A DNA stretch of 40,200 nucleotides from Planctomycetota bacterium. Lineage in GTDB: Bacteria > Planctomycetota > Planctomycetia > Pirellulales > Pirellulaceae. The translations under genes were made by a program, and so were the position numbers. Shown in pieces: positions 24,576 to 32,657 of this stretch. Within the stretch, counting starts at the first letter, position 1. The number at the start of each line of letters is the position of its first letter. The notes beneath the pieces were generated by a model. It had not been told where the DNA came from. It searched no databases and saw only the letters and a list, made by a program, of their open reading frames with translations. The DNA lies in NCBI GenBank assembly GCA_963204965.1, contig CAUJKA010000467.1, positions 1 to 40,200 of the forward strand. Direction: 5' to 3'.

Positions 24576-24788
24576 TCACTGGTCGTTAACCACGTTGGTC
24601 ACAGAGAGCACGCTTTCCGGTGAAACCTCAAGGCAAGCTGTTGGCAATTCCGCTGGATCGCCGACGAATTCTGAATCGGGAATCGCAACACGCGATTTCA
24701 TCCGAACAATGCCGGCCGCCAGAATCGCAGCTATTTCCGATCGCCGAGCCGGCGCGGACAGTGAAGAAGGGGGAACAGACGAGAGCAA
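24576..24788 (-). CDS. small protein of the DUF2924 module
   Basis: A 70-residue protein with TTG start, GGAGG six bases upstream. It contains SEIAAILAAGIVRMKSR and ends TACLEVSPESVLSV. From memory, such small proteins (LAxILAxGxxRLRxR...LEVPxxxxLSV) stand directly before DUF2924 and recombinase genes in planctomycetes; the order here (small gene, 23-base gap, DUF2924 start) fits. Role not known. It seems full length although its module is broken just downstream. Confidence 0.55.
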   Translation of the reverse strand: MLSSVPPSSLSAPARRSEIAAILAAGIVRMKSRVAIPDSEFVGDPAELPTACLEVSPESVLSVTNVVNDQ

Positions 24789-25049
24789 CTCGCACCTCCA
24801 TGCTCAACGCCGCTATAATTGGCGGCTCGAAGACAGACATTCGCAGCAACAACAGCCGCGTCTATCTGTAGGAATACCCGGTGCGGGTTCGAAATGACGG
24901 ATTAGGGTGCGAAAGGAACTTTGAGAGCTACTTCGCCATGATCGAATTTCGAATACTCAGCGTTGAAAATTTTGAACCTTCGAAAGCGCTACTCGATAGC
25001 AAAAAGCGAGCTCGAAAACCACATACGTATAAGAACGGACTTACCTTGT

Positions 25050-27077
25050 ATGGCAACCATCACGCAGATATCTGAGGCGACGACAGAATCCCAAATTGAT
25101 GTCGTATTCGTGCATGGATTAATGGGCGATCCTCGTACTACTTGGGAGTTCACGGGTAACAACGCTGGAGACGAATATCACGTATTTTGGCCACAAGATT
25201 TGGCTGAAGACTTACCTATGGCGAAAATCTGGACCATCGGATATGACTCAAGTCCGACAAAGTGGAAAGGGAAGAATATCCCACTAATTGACCGAGCGGG
25301 AAGCTTACTGGATCTGTTAGACGCACATGAAATAGGGGCTCGCCCAGTAGTTTTCATCACGCACAGCCTAGGCGGACTTTTGACAAAGGCGATTCTTCGC
25401 GCATCGCATGATATGCCGAAGGATGATGACAAGCACACTTTGCATCGCAATACTCGAGGGGTTGTTTTCTTCTCCACGCCACACACAGGTTCAAGCCTAA
25501 CCAATCTCGCGAATTCAATTCCTGGGGGAAGGCCAACAGAAATTGTACGAGAACTTTCGCAAAATGATGCATACCTACGTGATTTGTCTCAGTGGTTTTC
25601 TGACAAAGCAAAGGAGCTTTCGTATGCTTGCCTGACCTACTTCGAGTCCTACAAAACCATGGGGTACATGGTTGTCGATGCAGTAAGCGCTAACCCCAAC
25701 CACGGTATGCGACCGGTTCCTTTCGATGGAGATCATTTTTCAATCTGTAAAGTACCTGATCGCTCTGATCAGCGTTTCAAACAGGTTGTGAAGTTCATAA
25801 AAAAGGCAGCAAGTTTCAAAGTTGAGGTCGCCAAGGAACGAGACTTTCAGCTAATTGATGGAATCGACTTTGCGATTGGCGTTGATCCGAATCCCCCGCA
25901 AGATGGCCGAGTCATAGAATTCCATCCGCCCTCTCGCACCTTGGTCTATTGCGTGTCCGCATCTTCGTCATGTGTGAGAATCAAGCCTCGTATGAAATAT
26001 CGCGAGCTTATGAGTTCGAGCGCGATAGTTGACCCGGTCGATTTCTATTGGAATCCGTTTCGGTGCCAGTTTCCCTCGCTAGACGTGGTAGTCGTAAACA
26101 ACACGCACAAGACACTTGTGCTTACAGGTGCAACCTTAGAAGTTATGTCCAGTAAGCCTGATTTTTCGCCCTTGATTGTGATTCCATCCAACACTTGGGG
26201 AATGAAGCTTGTAATCAAGAATGAGGGATGGGGAAAACTATCAAACGTCTTGCTGCGATGCAATTTGCTTCCAACTTCCGCACCTGGTTACATGCCGGAC
26301 CCATCGATTGAGCATGTAAAAATAGGTACAGATTTCGCGCACGAATTTGTTCTAGGAGATTTCGCCGAGTCTGTTGAATTGGATCTTCGAGAAACGTTGG
26401 GGAAACTTGGTGTCGACATCGAGGCTATCTCTCAAGCGGGTTTTCGGAGTCAGACGCTTTACGCAATGCACGCGTTGCAGGCGGGCATAGATACGAAGCA
26501 TGCGAAACACATGGGCAGATTTCCAGAGATGGAGAATGACAGCGCTTGGTCACCGTTTCCGGATGGATATGTCGTTGTAGCGGGCAGACTCGACTTTGAT
26601 TCCGTTGACCGCGAAGGGCAACCGTATCACTACTCCTTGCCTATTCGAGCCCGAGTATTCATGTTCAACATCAGATACGATCTGCCAATGCCCCCCAGCT
26701 ATCAGTACACGGCTGAATTGGAACACACGGGTGAAAACTATTTTGTGCCAATTGGCGTGTGCCACTCCCTTAAGCCAGGAGAGGCCGATCGCTTTACAAT
26801 CCGACTAGCATGCTCGCAATCGGCATTTCATGAGTTTCGCATTCGCTGGGAATTTGCGGGCGGATTGTCTTCTTACAGCTGCCCCATAATGCTCGAGCAG
26901 GTGGTCCCCCGCACGTTTGCGTCCGAAGAACTTGCTTATGCAAAGCACTCAGAACTTGACCCAGACCTGGACAATGCTCCGACCGTTTTCGATGGTAATT
27001 GTGTCGAGCACAGCATTATTTCGGCAATGCAGGTAGCACAAGCAAGCGAACAAATTCGCAAAGATCTCGACGCATGA
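25050..27077 (+). CDS. alpha/beta hydrolase (SERAC1/PGAP1-like) with large unknown C-terminal domain
   Basis: A 675-residue protein. Residues ~14-265 are an alpha/beta hydrolase of the SERAC1/PGAP1-type: oxyanion strand VVFVHGL (18-24), nucleophile THSLGG with S106, FFSTPHTGS, a probable Asp in VVDAVSA (D210) and His in GDHFS (H229), so a complete triad is possible. Residues ~290-675 match nothing I know; they look beta-rich and partly helical, with no membrane segment. The open frame begins at a TTG at 24963, but the ATG at 25050 starts just before the domain. SERAC1-type hydrolase domains are used as effectors in bacterial NLR-like and other immune proteins, but no NTPase is present here. 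It is convergent with a PIN gene 43 bases away. Soluble, no signal peptide. Confidence 0.8.
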   Translation: MATITQISEATTESQIDVVFVHGLMGDPRTTWEFTGNNAGDEYHVFWPQDLAEDLPMAKIWTIGYDSSPTKWKGKNIPLIDRAGSLLDLLDAHEIGARPVVFITHSLGGLLTKAILRASHDMPKDDDKHTLHRNTRGVVFFSTPHTGSSLTNLANSIPGGRPTEIVRELSQNDAYLRDLSQWFSDKAKELSYACLTYFESYKTMGYMVVDAVSANPNHGMRPVPFDGDHFSICKVPDRSDQRFKQVVKFIKKAASFKVEVAKERDFQLIDGIDFAIGVDPNPPQDGRVIEFHPPSRTLVYCVSASSSCVRIKPRMKYRELMSSSAIVDPVDFYWNPFRCQFPSLDVVVVNNTHKTLVLTGATLEVMSSKPDFSPLIVIPSNTWGMKLVIKNEGWGKLSNVLLRCNLLPTSAPGYMPDPSIEHVKIGTDFAHEFVLGDFAESVELDLRETLGKLGVDIEAISQAGFRSQTLYAMHALQAGIDTKHAKHMGRFPEMENDSAWSPFPDGYVVVAGRLDFDSVDREGQPYHYSLPIRARVFMFNIRYDLPMPPSYQYTAELEHTGENYFVPIGVCHSLKPGEADRFTIRLACSQSAFHEFRIRWEFAGGLSSYSCPIMLEQVVPRTFASEELAYAKHSELDPDLDNAPTVFDGNCVEHSIISAMQVAQASEQIRKDLDA

Positions 27078-27120
27078 ACGGAATCGCTGGGACCATAGAT
27101 CACAAAAAGCAATGCCGCTA

Positions 27121-28185
27121 CTACTGAGCTAGTTTTTGAATCGCGTCAGCTACTTCTGCGTTTTGCCGTATTGCTTCATCAAGGCTAAGGACGAACTTGG
27201 TGAATTGCTTACCAAAACACCAGTTCGACACCTCTGCATTGCTGGGCGCGACAAGAAGCACTTCACCTCGTATTGGCTTTATGATTGTCCCAGCCAAATC
27301 GGGGTTCTCGCATATCTCCATCGCATGTTCAATCAAACGCTTTTGCCTGATACTTTCGACGTGACACGCGAGTTCTCCAAATACAATCTCGTCGATCGAG
27401 CCATCCTCTTGAATGCAAGCAAGCTCCAAAATGTTGTCCGTAATCTGTTTCATTATCGCGCCGTAATCAACGTCACAGGAAACAACAATGGAAGACCGAT
27501 CGAATAGTATGGCGTTTGCAACGGCCGTCGCAGCTAGCTTCTCATCAGCATAGATGTAGTCGCCTGAAAACTTCTTTTTTAACCGCTTCTGCGGATACTT
27601 GAAAAACGACTTCTCAGGCGAGTTACTCTTACAATGCGCAACAATGTTATCGGGCACCTCGAGAAATCTCAAAAGGCTAGTGAACAATGGTGACTGGCCT
27701 AAAATCGTCTTATCCTGCGACGTCGCTCGACGTAGAGCAACGTCCATCAAACGCTGACGATCCTCCAAGGCTGCTGGAAGCTCGCCTTGGGTACAAAACT
27801 TCTTCCTAACGCAAGGTGCAAGCCGCTTAGCGCAGATTGTCAGGATGTCCAACGCATATGGAAATGGACAACTGTCTCGCCGTAGTATTCGGCCATTTGC
27901 GATACTTCGGTCAACGAATTCGTTTGCCGAGGAAAGATTCTTCCGCTTTCGAATTTCAGTTATCACTTCAGGGGTAATGAGTATTTTTGATTCCAATCCC
28001 TCCCAGTAAGCTCGCTCACGTCCCGATAGAATCACGTTGGAGTCCATGAAGATATCAATGCTTGGGCGTTCGCAAAAATCGCGGAGTGTAGATCGAAAGC
28101 ATTGGCTTCTTTCTGCGCGCAGCGATGCTAACTGCTTTTCAATAACTATTTTGGAGAAATGTTCAGCGTTTGAATGTTGAGTCAT
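27121..28185 (-). CDS. PIN-domain protein, unusual long form
   Basis: A 354-residue protein with PIN-type acidic residues spread over a long insert: D48 in DIFMDSNVIL, E77 in TPEVITEIRKR, D214 in YIYADEKLAATAVANAIL, D238/D240 in VVSCDVDYGAI. Residues ~80-205 between the second and third residue are longer than in VapC-type toxins. The last ~100 residues form an extra domain (FGELACHVESIRQKRLIEHA and on). AGAGG ten bases before the ATG at 28185 supports the start. Predicted metal-dependent ribonuclease. It is convergent with the hydrolase gene and has no visible antitoxin, so a role in RNA processing or defence is possible; neither is shown. Confidence 0.75.
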   Translation of the reverse strand: MTQHSNAEHFSKIVIEKQLASLRAERSQCFRSTLRDFCERPSIDIFMDSNVILSGRERAYWEGLESKILITPEVITEIRKRKNLSSANEFVDRSIANGRILRRDSCPFPYALDILTICAKRLAPCVRKKFCTQGELPAALEDRQRLMDVALRRATSQDKTILGQSPLFTSLLRFLEVPDNIVAHCKSNSPEKSFFKYPQKRLKKKFSGDYIYADEKLAATAVANAILFDRSSIVVSCDVDYGAIMKQITDNILELACIQEDGSIDEIVFGELACHVESIRQKRLIEHAMEICENPDLAGTIIKPIRGEVLLVAPSNAEVSNWCFGKQFTKFVLSLDEAIRQNAEVADAIQKLAQ

Positions 28186-28319
28186 CGAGACCTCTTTTGG
28201 CGGACGGAGTCGGCTCGTCGATCCGCGGGCGTTGTGGCTTAGCGAAATTTTATCTGTTCGACGTCGCGACTAAAGACACGTGGTGACGCATGAAGTTCGA
28301 ATCCGATCTCACCCGGACT

Positions 28320-28736
28320 CCGAACGAGAACTCTGTGTTAACTCTGGAGGCCCCCGAAAAGAGAGAGTCAGAGAGTTCGGGACCGATTTTTCGCAGCGCC
28401 GGGTGCAACCTTGAAGGTTGCGTTCGAGAGACGGAAATCTCTCTGCAAACAGAGATCGCGGCCGTTTGGGCCGGCGAAACGCGAAAAGCGTGGGAAACTC
28501 GCCAATAACTGGGTAGAACGAAAAACGCCCGGCGGTCGATTTCTCGACGCCGGGCGTTAAGTCTTTTGGTCGTCAAAGTTCGTACTTTGACGCAAGCTCC
28601 CCGAGCGCAACCCTCTTCGTAACAATACTCTCTGCGCTCGAAATTCGTAAAGCCTTGCAGTGCAAGGACTTACGAAGTTCGAGACCCGTTCGGTCTGCTT
28701 CTTGACGAAGAGGTACTAACAATGGGTTAACACCAC
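28320..28736 (+). ncRNA. structured RNA repeat, copy 2, with hairpin array
   Basis: Core 28603-28736 repeats 3760-3893. Same pairings: GAGCGCA (28603-28609) with TGCGCTC (28633-28639); CCTCTTCGT (28612-28620) with ACGAAGAGG (28705-28713); CCTTGC (28653-28658) with GCAAGG (28662-28667), where copy 1 has CCTTTC/GAAAGG; AGACC with GGTCT (28682-28696). Upstream hairpins: CCGAAC/GTTCGG with CTCTG/CAGAG (28320-28380); GCAACC/GGTTGC (28405-28421); TCTCTG/CAGAGA (28440-28455); CGGCC/GGCCG (28459-28473); 11-bp AACGCCCGGCG/CGCCGGGCGTT (28524-28558); 9-bp CGTCAAAGT/ACTTTGACG with TCGT loop (28571-28592). No gene lies between 28186 and 28834. Exact 5' end is unknown; the RNA may be up to ~420 nt. Confidence 0.7.
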
Positions 28737-28834
28737 CTGGAACAGCAGTTTAGTCGAGCTTCATCTTTGTATCAACAGGAAAACGCGGCTTGCAACGGCG
28801 ATCTTACCCCCTCGATATGGTGCCTATCAGTTCG

Positions 28835-30424
28835 CTAGAATCTCACTTGATACTGGGAATAGAAGAAGTCGGCGTCGCCCCCGAACGCGACGCCAGGCGT
28901 GTTGTAGTAGTCGCCGGAATTGAAGTGGGAGTAGCCGATCATCAGATTGTGTCGCGGGTTGATCGCAATCGTCCAAAGGAGGTCAATCTCGTGTCCAAGG
29001 TCCTTGGATACAGCGGCGTTGCCGGCGTTGTAGGGTGTCATCACGACGCTGTAGGGTGTCGTGGCTTGATCCAAGAAGAAATAGTGATACCAGACTAAGA
29101 AGTTCACTCGTTTGCCGATCGGCGAAATGAACTGAACATTCACGTCGTTCAAATTCCGACGTCCAAATAGGTCCATGAACCCGTTGTACTTGTGGGCCAA
29201 GGGAAAGTAATGGTGGAACCCATCGTCACCGGGAGCGATAAGCGCAGAGTCTCCGCCCGAAGCCCAGTCATACCAAGCCCACACAGTTGGGGACCATGTA
29301 CCAAGCGTTCCGTCCGCGTTTAGAACCTTGCCGAGTCCTGCGGCCATGAAACCTGCATCATGCCCTGAACCATCAGCATTGTCACCGAACTGCACGCCAC
29401 CTTCGAACTCATAGAGAACTGAATCCATTTTGCCGGCAACTCGGCTTCCAAGCGTATGAAACGAGAAGTTCTGGTCTGTGTTGTCATAGCCAATGTAGTA
29501 CGCCTCCAAGGCGGTCACACCATAATCTTTGCCTAATGATTTGTTGGACAAATAGGCTCCGTAGAAACTCTGGTTGTTGTTGGAACTGTCCCATTCGTTC
29601 GTGCCTCCAGTGGCGGCGATTCGATTTACTGGATTCGTGTAGAACAAATCGACTGTATTTTGCGAGCTTCTTACCGTTGCTCGATAACCGTCAAAGGTTC
29701 GCCGGGTGTTAGCCCAATCAAGTGGGGAAACAAGTCGTTCCGCCCCAAGCAGTAACTCTTGGCGACCCGCGCGACCGCTGACCTGCATCTCGTCGCAATC
29801 AAATAGCGTTGCATCGACGAAGAGATTTTGAAACTCGCCGCGGTTCTCCTCGATCGGACGTGGTGCGAAGTCCTCGCCCCCTGAGTCCGCGTAGAGGTAT
29901 TCACCAAAGACTCGAATATTCTCGGTCACTCGGTAGTTTGAAAACAGCCGCACGCGTGAAAGCCAGAACTGGTCGTCGATGCCAGTCAGCCCGAGTCCAC
30001 GCATATTGCTTTCGTGGTGGTACCGTGATCGATACTCACCACCCAGATCAAGCTTGCCGTCCATCAGCCCCTTAAACGAATCTCCAGCGAAGTGTGGACC
30101 ATCGAATGCTGGGTTACGCAAATACGAGAAATCATTCGAATAGAACACGCCCTTGTAGGCATCTTTCATGGCGGCGTTCAAAGTGTCCTTGGATTTACTC
30201 GCCTGCTTGTCGCATTCTTCACACGAAGCGGCCACCGGTGATGGATTTTCACCTCGTTGAGGCGATTCAACTGTCAGATCTGGCTGATCGTGGACGCTTG
30301 CGAATACTTGAGATCCAGTTGGAGCTTGCTCTTGTGCCACGACTGGTTGGGCGAAAGATGCGAATGTCAGAGTGGTAAGTCCAACGGCGCAAATGGTCGA
30401 GCGGCTGAATTGTCTGTTTCGCAT
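28835..30424 (-). CDS. outer-membrane porin, alginate-export-like
   Basis: A 529-residue beta-barrel protein. The start at 30424 begins a signal peptide (MRNRQFSRSTICAVGLTTLT, then FASFAQPVVAQ, cleavage near residue 31). The frame is open to 30508, but those residues precede the signal peptide. After a Cys-pair segment (ASCEECD) the barrel has the many alternating strands and the conserved opening LDLGGEYRSRYHHE, RLFSNYRVTENIRVFGEYLYAD, and ends at aromatic FYSQYQVRF, as outer-membrane proteins do. The domain matches the alginate-export/porin type. It is the first gene of the nitrate island and divergent from the YwiC-like gene; a role as anion channel for nitrate or nitrite is possible but not seen directly. 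Confidence 0.82.
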   Translation of the reverse strand: MRNRQFSRSTICAVGLTTLTFASFAQPVVAQEQAPTGSQVFASVHDQPDLTVESPQRGENPSPVAASCEECDKQASKSKDTLNAAMKDAYKGVFYSNDFSYLRNPAFDGPHFAGDSFKGLMDGKLDLGGEYRSRYHHESNMRGLGLTGIDDQFWLSRVRLFSNYRVTENIRVFGEYLYADSGGEDFAPRPIEENRGEFQNLFVDATLFDCDEMQVSGRAGRQELLLGAERLVSPLDWANTRRTFDGYRATVRSSQNTVDLFYTNPVNRIAATGGTNEWDSSNNNQSFYGAYLSNKSLGKDYGVTALEAYYIGYDNTDQNFSFHTLGSRVAGKMDSVLYEFEGGVQFGDNADGSGHDAGFMAAGLGKVLNADGTLGTWSPTVWAWYDWASGGDSALIAPGDDGFHHYFPLAHKYNGFMDLFGRRNLNDVNVQFISPIGKRVNFLVWYHYFFLDQATTPYSVVMTPYNAGNAAVSKDLGHEIDLLWTIAINPRHNLMIGYSHFNSGDYYNTPGVAFGGDADFFYSQYQVRF

Positions 30425-30718
30425 CTGATGAGTCCATTCATCATCTTGAGCCACGAGAGGGGCGATGCCGGCTTGTTCCACGCCCCTTCGCGTCAGAAAG
30501 CGAAACAAGAATCGTGTCGCGGGTACCGCCTAAAGTCCGTCGTATCACTCGATCTTTATCGACTTTGTTCATGCTTCCGGCCATTAGGTTCTTCTCGGCT
30601 GTTGCAGACTCGCTAGTCAGCAAACTCGAAATCTAATTGAAGTGGCTCGCCACCACTTACAGCCGTTGTCTCGAAAGCGTGACATTACGCCACAGCATGT
30701 TTTTGCCAAACAATTCTA

Positions 30719-30736
30719 CACCTTAAGGTGCATGTT
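30719..30736. promoter_or_regulatory. candidate operator, shared with 35585
   Basis: Perfect 12-base palindrome CACCTTAAGGTG (30719-30730) extended to CATGTT (30736), in the 378-base gap between the porin and YwiC-like genes. TACACCTTAAGGTGCATGTT is near-identical to TACACTTAGGTGCATGTT at 35585-35602. AAGGTGCATGTT also resembles the half-site AAGRTGYATTT of the NO-sensing Rrf2 regulator NsrR. The rest of this gap contains nothing else I can name. Confidence 0.45.
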
Positions 30737-30802
30737 GCGATATAACTGGATGAGATTAGCTTCGACACTTAGCCAAGACTAGCACCTGAGGCCCGGAAAA
30801 AA

Positions 30803-31594
30803 ATGAGCACAGCCACCATCGATTCAGCCCAAATGCCTCGGGTTGAAGCCGCCGCGAACTTGAAGCCGAAGGAGCACGGGGCCTATGCGATTCTTGCGAT
30901 TCCAATCGTGACAGCCATTTTGGTCACCGGGCCGACCGTCGTGGGTTTGTGTGTTGCAGTTGCTTCGTTAGCAGGCTTCTTGGCCCATGAGCCATTGCTA
31001 GTAGCACTTGGTCGTCGAGGTGCACGAGCTCAACGCACGACTCCCCACGCACAACGTAGGCTGGGAGTGCTGCTTACGGTTACTATTGCGGGCGGTACCA
31101 TCGCGTTGGTTGCAGGATCGACGAGTGTGCGAAACTCGCTAATCCTGTGTTGCGCCCTTGCCCTCGTCTGTTTCGTACTCGCGATCGCCGGCAAACATCG
31201 CACGCTTGGCGGACAGCTCTGGGGCATCATCGGTTTGTCAGTCCCTTGTGTTCCTATCTTGCTTGCCGGTGATACGCTAATCCAATTGGCGATGGAAGCT
31301 TGGGGGACCTGGTTGATTGGATTCGGAGCTACAACGCTTGCAGTTCGGGGCGTCATTGCGTCGCAGAAGCGTCAGTCGCGAGCGCTACACTGGAGTGTCA
31401 TTGCTGGTCTTTCGCTCGCCGTTGCGGCACTCACGTGGGCTGGTTTTCAGATTCCCATCGTTACGCTACCGATGATTTCTATGTCCTGGTACTTACTCTA
31501 TGCCCCACCTCCTGCAAAGCAGCTCAAACGCGTGGGATGGACGCTTGTTGGTGGGACAGTTGCGACAGCATGTTGGATGGCCATCATGGTTTGA
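30803..31594 (+). CDS. YwiC-like family membrane protein
   Basis: A 263-residue protein with eight or nine membrane helices. The N-terminal conserved part LKPKEHGAYAILAIPIVTA is the YwiC-like signature (in Bacillus PNQHGAWAM). Other landmarks are LAHEPLLVALGRRGARAQR and SMSWYLLYAPPPAKQ before the last helix. Its function is not settled; the Bacillus family member lies beside narK and fnr, so genome context links the family to nitrate respiration, as here. A CGGA-like weak ribosome site precedes ATG 30803. The HPP gene follows after 167 bases. Confidence 0.82.
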   Translation: MSTATIDSAQMPRVEAAANLKPKEHGAYAILAIPIVTAILVTGPTVVGLCVAVASLAGFLAHEPLLVALGRRGARAQRTTPHAQRRLGVLLTVTIAGGTIALVAGSTSVRNSLILCCALALVCFVLAIAGKHRTLGGQLWGIIGLSVPCVPILLAGDTLIQLAMEAWGTWLIGFGATTLAVRGVIASQKRQSRALHWSVIAGLSLAVAALTWAGFQIPIVTLPMISMSWYLLYAPPPAKQLKRVGWTLVGGTVATACWMAIMV

Positions 31595-31716
31595 GGCAGA
31601 GGGATCTCCGAATGGAGCGATAGCTCAAGAGAGGTCATCAATTCGCACTCCAAGTCGGCAACTGATGTTGACGCACCTCTCGCATTGCGTAAAGTCGTTT
31701 CCTTGTTGCCGAAGAA

Positions 31717-31742
31717 ACTGGCTATGAGCGGACATAGCCAGT
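31717..31742 (+). promoter_or_regulatory. 10-bp hairpin in front of HPP gene
   Basis: ACTGGCTATG, loop AGCGGA, CATAGCCAGT: a perfect ten-pair stem 20 bases before the GTG of the HPP gene. No T-run follows, so it is not a typical terminator; it may be an operator or act in the leader by hiding or exposing the ribosome site. Confidence 0.45.
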
Positions 31743-31761
31743 CGCTGGGCACGGATTTAAC

Positions 31762-32565
31762 GTGAGAATCGAGCCCGGAATGCAGGCGACGAAGTGGTTA
31801 GGCATTGAATTAGTTGAAGTAAGCCTCAAAGAAAAGTTGATCTCGGCAGTTGGCTCAGCTCTCGCGATTTACTGTGTCTTTTGGTGCACACTATCATTTT
31901 TGCCATCTGGGGCAGCAATTGGCGTTGTTGCGTCCATGGGGGCGACAGCAGTGCTACTGTTCGCGGTCCCTCACGGGCAACTCTCTCAACCATGGCCGCT
32001 GATCGGCGGCCACCTTGTGTCCGCTATGATCGGAGTGAGTTGCGCGCGGTTAATTGCGAACCCCGTGCTTGCAACTGCATTAGCGGTGGGTGCGTCGATC
32101 GGCGTGATGCACCAGTTGAAGTGCATTCATCCACCAGGCGGCGCGACCGCGTTCACTGCCGTGATGGGTGGCCAAGCGATTGGCGATCTTGGCTATCTGT
32201 ATGTCCTGTACCCTGTCGGCCTAAATGCTGTTGTTATGCTGGTACTCGCCGTGCTGATCAACTTTCCGTTTCGCTGGAGGCGTTATCCAGCAGTGTTGAT
32301 AAAAAGGACACCTCCTCAAGAAGCCGCAAACGTCTTGGGTTCAGAAGACGATCATCGCAACTTAGTTGAAGCAGTGCGTTCGCTGGATTCATTCGTGGAC
32401 GTCAGCGAAGAAGATCTAGTTTACCTTTCGCGGATCATGGCAAGCCATTACGCAGAGCGACACTCTGTTTCCGCAGGCGAAGCAGACTTAACTCAATCGG
32501 TTCGAACGCGAAAAGCAATTGATCCTTGGATGACACCAAGTGACAGCGCGCCGACAAATCCATAA
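31762..32565 (+). CDS. HPP family membrane protein, nitrite transporter-like
   Basis: A 267-residue protein. The HPP domain fills residues ~22-170 with four or five helices and the name-giving CIHPPGGATAFTAVMGG. In chloroplasts and cyanobacteria HPP proteins transport nitrite, so export or uptake of nitrite is likely here, next to Nap genes. The ~95 residues after the last helix are soluble and acidic (FVDVSEEDLVYLSRIMAS). Start: GTG at 31762 gives the frame start used; ATG at 31780 is an alternative. A hairpin (31717-31742) lies before it. Confidence 0.82.
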   Translation: MRIEPGMQATKWLGIELVEVSLKEKLISAVGSALAIYCVFWCTLSFLPSGAAIGVVASMGATAVLLFAVPHGQLSQPWPLIGGHLVSAMIGVSCARLIANPVLATALAVGASIGVMHQLKCIHPPGGATAFTAVMGGQAIGDLGYLYVLYPVGLNAVVMLVLAVLINFPFRWRRYPAVLIKRTPPQEAANVLGSEDDHRNLVEAVRSLDSFVDVSEEDLVYLSRIMASHYAERHSVSAGEADLTQSVRTRKAIDPWMTPSDSAPTNP

Positions 32566-32657
32566 CTTGTGGATGTGAGTGTCCGACTATTCGATGCGAT
32601 CTCTTTTCGAAGGTGGAGACGCTACAGCAGTCGATCAACTAGTGCATTCAGCAAATA

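Noticed and set aside
24855..24905. GGTTCGAAA in GGTGCGGGTTCGAAATGACGG looked like a tRNA T-arm
   Set aside because: The flanks do not pair as a T-stem, and no anticodon arm or acceptor stem is found within 90 bases on either side.
28250..28576. 108-codon minus-strand frame over the hairpin array
   Set aside because: Arg/Ser-rich translation without any domain; explained by the stems of the structured RNA.
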